64,000 bases of DNA from the NCBI RefSeq assembly GCF_001579845.1, contig NZ_CP007440.1, forward strand, positions 6,842,029 to 6,906,028. Reading direction: 5' to 3'. Under the pieces are notes generated by a model. It did no database searches. It had not been told where the DNA came from and saw only the letters and a program-made list of their open reading frames with translations. The position numbers and the translations under genes were made by a program. The stretch is from Rhodoplanes sp. Z2-YC6860 (GTDB lineage Bacteria; Pseudomonadota; Alphaproteobacteria; Rhizobiales; Xanthobacteraceae). Each line of letters begins with the position of its first letter. Position 1 is the first letter of the stretch. This document shows positions 60,985-64,000 of this stretch, one piece after another.

Positions 60985-61467
60985 ATGTCCTCCAGTATCG
61001 AAGCGGATTCCGCCGTCGAGGCCGTCATCACCATGAGCCGCGTGTTCGACGCGCCGCGCGAGCTGGTCTGGGAGGCTTTCACTCAGCCGAGACACGTGTC
61101 GCAATGGTGGGGCGGGCCGGGCTTCACCAATCCGGTATGCGAAATGGATCTGCGCCCAGGCGGCCGCTGGCGCCACGTCATGCGCACACCCGACGGCCAG
61201 GAGTTCAAGTTCGATTTCGTGTTCGTCGAGGTCGTGAAGCCCGAGCGGCTGGTCTGGCAGAACGCCGACCACGGCAAGAACATCCCGGGCGGTCCGCCGA
61301 CCTGCCAGAACATCGTGACCCTCGAGGATCAAGGCCAGCAGACCAGATGGCGGCTCGTCGCGCGCTTCAACTCGCTCGCCGAACGCGACCTCGCCGTGAA
61401 GATGGGCTTCACCGGCATGATCGGCGTCAGCAACGATCGCCTGGCCGCTTACCTGCCAACGATGTGA
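60985..61467 (+). CDS. AHSA1/SRPBCC-domain protein
   Basis: A protein of 160 residues, a START-like helix-grip domain. 'SRVFDAPRELVWEAFTQPRHVSQWWG' (read in part) and 'DLRPGGRWRHVMRTPDG' are typical of the AHSA1 / YndB-type branch. It probably binds a hydrophobic ligand. It follows the ArsR gene by 48 bp; ArsR and AHSA1 pairs form a common operon whose physiological role is unsettled. Confidence 0.87.
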   Translation: MSSSIEADSAVEAVITMSRVFDAPRELVWEAFTQPRHVSQWWGGPGFTNPVCEMDLRPGGRWRHVMRTPDGQEFKFDFVFVEVVKPERLVWQNADHGKNIPGGPPTCQNIVTLEDQGQQTRWRLVARFNSLAERDLAVKMGFTGMIGVSNDRLAAYLPTM

Positions 61468-61492
61468 AGTCGATCTGCACCCGGAACGATTG

Positions 61493-61518
61493 TGGCCCCG
61501 CGCGAAAGCGCGGAGCCA
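61493..61518. terminator. GNRA-type hairpin between convergent genes
   Basis: An 11-bp stem with one mismatch (tggccccgcgc / gcgcggagcca) and a GAAA loop, 25 bp after the AHSA1 gene. No T-run, so a weak or Rho-assisted terminator at best. Confidence 0.35.
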
Positions 61519-61560
61519 TGTCCCATCGCATCGACAATGCTTTGCTGGGCGAAATAAAGC

Positions 61561-63177
61561 TTACTGCTTCCACGACGCGAACGCGTCGTTGAACGCCTTT
61601 TCACCCGGCGAGCCCTTTTCCATCGCCAGGATCGCGCGGCGGTTGTTGTTGTAGACGATCGGGATGTCGAACCACGAGCGCTCTTTCAGAAGCTGAATGT
61701 TACGCTGCATGTCGGCCTCGAGCGCCGACAGGCCGATCAGGAAGAAGCCTGGCGTCACCTTCACGGCAAGACCCGCGAGCGGCACGCCGCGGGTCTGCTC
61801 GGCCTGCTTCATCAGCACGCCCGGCACGTTCTGGATGCCGCCGGTCGCCGCGTCATTGCCGAGATTGAACACGATCTCGATCGTGTGGCTCGCCGGCAGC
61901 GACTGATCGGTGTTGCGGCGGAGCGACCAGGTGATGCTCATCTGCCGCTCCGGAATCTCGATGTCGGCGCGCACCGCAAGCTCCGGCGGCCGCCCCGCAG
62001 CGCCGGGCTTGGTCTCGGTGCGCCAGATCGCGGTGCCGACGAAGCGCTTGCCCTGCGGATCGGCGGGGTCTTCTTCGTACAGCACGACGCGCTGCGCGAC
62101 CGCGAGGCCGGCCTGCGGCTGGGCCGATTGCGAACCGACCCTGTCCGGAATCTTGGGCTTCGACGGCGCCTGCGTCTCGCGTGGCGCCTGCTGCGTCGGT
62201 GACGGCCGCAGCAGCGCCATGACGACGCTTGTAACGCCGGCAATGTTGGTGCGCTGCCAGTAGGCCGCGCCCGCGATGGCGAGGATCAAAACGGCGATGA
62301 GCCCGAGCCGGATGTAGCGGCCGTAGGACCGCGGCTGCCGCACGCGCCGCGGCGACGCGGGCTGCTCATCGTATTGCGGCTCGTGACGGGGCTGCTGCTC
62401 GGAGGGGTCGTAACCGGCCGGCACGCCCTGCTCGTCTTGCGACCAGGCATTCTCCGGCTGCATCTGCGGCTCGAGCTGGCCGTACTCGGCGAGCGGATTG
62501 CGATCGGGCGGCGGCAGCGAAGGCGCCGGCGGCAGATTGCGTTCCGACTGCTGGCGGCCGTAGTCGTAACGCTGGGCCTGCTGAGCCTGCCGCGCCTCGG
62601 CCTCGGCGATCTGGCGAGCCTCGGCCACGGCATGCGGGTCGTTCGCCACATCGCGGAAGCCACGCAAAGCCTCGTCGGCGATCGTCTGCGATTTGCGAGC
62701 GGTCTGACCGGATGGTGTCGGCCGGGCCTGCTCGGCTCGCGGCGGAGCCGCGGGCTGTGCCTGCTGCGCCGCGGAGCCGGTTGCGGTTCGCGTTTGCGCA
62801 AATGTGCTCGGCCGCGCCGGAGCGCGGGAAGCGTCTGCCGAAGACGCGGCCGGCTGCGTCGCCGGCCTTTGCGCCGCCGTGCCGGCCAGCCGGGCGGACG
62901 CGTCCTGACGGGGTGACGGCGCCTCAGCGCGTTTGATGAAAGCCGGGCGCGCGGTCTCGCGGGCGTGCCTCGCTGATTCCGCCTCGACCTTGCGGATCGC
63001 TTCTTCGAGGGCGAGGCGCTCGCGGGTTATTTCCGACTCTTCGAGCGGCGGGTTGACGCCCCGCAGTTGCGCCACGAGCGCGGTGCGCGCCCGCTCGTAA
63101 AGCGCACGCCGATTCTCACCGGTGTTCTTGTCGAGACCGGCGACGGCGCGGGCGATGAGCGGGTGATAGTCGGCCAT
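61561..63177 (-). CDS. Proline/glutamine-rich membrane-anchored protein next to purA
   Basis: A protein of 538 residues. A helical N-terminal domain (1-75, 'NRRALYERARTALVAQLRG') is followed by a long disordered Pro/Ala/Gln-rich region (80-280), one TM helix (about 290-307), and a periplasmic domain of about 190 residues ('AQRVVLYEEDP...FVGTAIWRTE', 'VNPG-like FNLGND'). Conserved beside purA in Rhizobiales as far as I recall; function unknown. No enzymatic motif is seen. Confidence 0.8.
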   Translation of the reverse strand: MADYHPLIARAVAGLDKNTGENRRALYERARTALVAQLRGVNPPLEESEITRERLALEEAIRKVEAESARHARETARPAFIKRAEAPSPRQDASARLAGTAAQRPATQPAASSADASRAPARPSTFAQTRTATGSAAQQAQPAAPPRAEQARPTPSGQTARKSQTIADEALRGFRDVANDPHAVAEARQIAEAEARQAQQAQRYDYGRQQSERNLPPAPSLPPPDRNPLAEYGQLEPQMQPENAWSQDEQGVPAGYDPSEQQPRHEPQYDEQPASPRRVRQPRSYGRYIRLGLIAVLILAIAGAAYWQRTNIAGVTSVVMALLRPSPTQQAPRETQAPSKPKIPDRVGSQSAQPQAGLAVAQRVVLYEEDPADPQGKRFVGTAIWRTETKPGAAGRPPELAVRADIEIPERQMSITWSLRRNTDQSLPASHTIEIVFNLGNDAATGGIQNVPGVLMKQAEQTRGVPLAGLAVKVTPGFFLIGLSALEADMQRNIQLLKERSWFDIPIVYNNNRRAILAMEKGSPGEKAFNDAFASWKQ

Positions 63178-63191
63178 CTATTCCGGGTTTG

Positions 63192-64000
63192 TCAGGTCTC
63201 GAAAGGATTCTGCATCAGGATTGTGTCTTCCCGCTCGGGGCTCGTCGACAACAAAGCCACAGGACAGCCTATCAATTCCTCAATTCTGCGCACATATTTG
63301 ATGGCCTGGGCAGGAAGTTCTGCCCACGACCGGGCCTTGGCGGTGACCTCGTCCCAGCCCTCGGCGGTCTCATAGATCGGTTCCACCCGGGCCTGGGAGT
63401 GCTCGCTGGCCGGCAGGTAGTCGATCTCGCGGCCATCGAGCTTGTAGCCGGTGCAGATCTTGATCTCCTCGAAGCCGTCGAGGATGTCGAGCTTGGTCAG
63501 GGCGATGCCCTGGATACCACTGGTGCGCACGGTCTGCCGCACCAGCACGGCGTCGAACCAGCCGCAGCGCCGCGGGCGTCCCGTGACGACGCCGAACTCC
63601 TTGCCCTTGGTGCCGAGCGTCTTGCCGATCTCGTTGAGCTGCTCGGTCGGGAACGGCCCCTGCCCGACACGCGTCGTGTAGGCTTTGCAGATGCCGAGCA
63701 CGTAGCCGATCGCGTTGGGTCCGAGCCCCGAACCGGTCGCGGCCTGCGCCGCCACGGTGTTGGACGACGTCACGTAAGGATAGGTGCCGTGGTCGATGTC
63801 GAGCAGTGCGCCTTGTGCGCCTTCGAACAGGATGCGCTTGCCCTCGCGGCGCTTCTCATCGAGCAGCGACCACACCGAATCCATGAACGGCAGCACTTTG
63901 GGCGCGATTTCAGCGAGATCGTCGTAGACCGTGCGTGCATTGATCTCTTCCATACCGAGGCCGCGGCGCAGCGCGTTGTGATGCGTCAGCAGCCGCTCGA
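63192..64000 (-). CDS. purA: Adenylosuccinate synthetase, C-terminal part (cut by window edge)
   Basis: About 269 C-terminal residues of PurA, which makes adenylosuccinate from IMP, aspartate and GTP. Visible motifs: '[24 protein letters not shown]' (read in part), '[14 protein letters not shown]' (GRPRR cap and Arg residues for IMP) and 'LTKLDILDG' (guanine-specific TKLD). The N-terminal P-loop part lies outside the window. Its stop is 14 bp before the start of the downstream Pro/Gln-rich gene. Confidence 0.96.
   Translation of the reverse strand, partial: ERLLTHHNALRRGLGMEEINARTVYDDLAEIAPKVLPFMDSVWSLLDEKRREGKRILFEGAQGALLDIDHGTYPYVTSSNTVAAQAATGSGLGPNAIGYVLGICKAYTTRVGQGPFPTEQLNEIGKTLGTKGKEFGVVTGRPRRCGWFDAVLVRQTVRTSGIQGIALTKLDILDGFEEIKICTGYKLDGREIDYLPASEHSQARVEPIYETAEGWDEVTAKARSWAELPAQAIKYVRRIEELIGCPVALLSTSPEREDTILMQNPFET

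Overview
The window reads as chromosomal DNA of a high-GC alphaproteobacterium of the Hyphomicrobiales, near the Bradyrhizobium / Xanthobacteraceae group. The indications are an RpoH with an intact RpoH box, a DUF992 secreted protein, purA next to a proline/glutamine-rich one-TM protein, REP-like intergenic palindromes of the type seen in that group, and above all the large number of tripartite tricarboxylate transporter (TTT, 'Bug') periplasmic receptors. The genus is an inference.

Layout. 1-16 kb: the start of a Rieske oxygenase gene cut by the window edge, a triple-RidA protein with its Bug receptor, GDP-fucose synthase (fcl), a collagen-like membrane protein, a small secreted protein with a CxxCH motif, a Tat-exported YtcJ-type amidohydrolase, an 800-bp gene-free palindrome-rich stretch, a flap-type 5'-3' exonuclease divergent from an FUSC transporter, a Bug receptor divergent from an ACMSD-type amidohydrolase coupled to an SGNH hydrolase, and an orphan NMT1-type receptor. 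16-56 kb: a long accessory block bounded on the right by an intact tRNA-Glu(CTC) (55830-55905) and on the left by a 36-nt copy of that tRNA's 3' end (16074-16109), so it may be a tRNA-targeted genomic island that has lost its integrase. 56-64 kb: housekeeping genes (rluD, rpoH, lytic transglycosylase, DUF992, an ArsR/AHSA1 pair, purA).

The 16-56 kb block is a series of small catabolic modules, most with their own regulator and a Bug receptor. (a) GntR-centred: a molybdenum hydroxylase (2 subunits), aspartate-dehydrogenase-like, SDR, RraA-like aldolase and Bug receptor on the minus strand; a VOC protein, FAH-family hydrolase, extradiol-dioxygenase-like protein, second VOC protein and FAD monooxygenase around and to the right of the regulator. 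(b) LysR / Bug receptor / 4,5-dihydroxyphthalate-decarboxylase-like enzyme. (c) Two-component system / GlcG-HbpS protein / secreted RidA / Tat amidohydrolase. (d) LysR / galactonate-dehydratase-like enolase / two Bug receptors / MmgE-PrpD. (e) LysR / Bug receptor / alpha-beta hydrolase / two LLM flavin monooxygenases. (f) Second triple-RidA and divergent Bug receptor. (g) LysR / TauE exporter / ThDP enzyme / MalY-type C-S lyase. Eight Bug receptors occur but no TctA/TctB membrane subunit is visible.

Taken together the genes suggest scavenging and hydroxylation, ring opening, hydration and hydrolysis of aromatic, heteroaromatic and carboxylic acids. Substrates cannot be read from the sequence. 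The most system-like unit is module (a), where two promoter regions share the exact 11-mer atgcatacaat.
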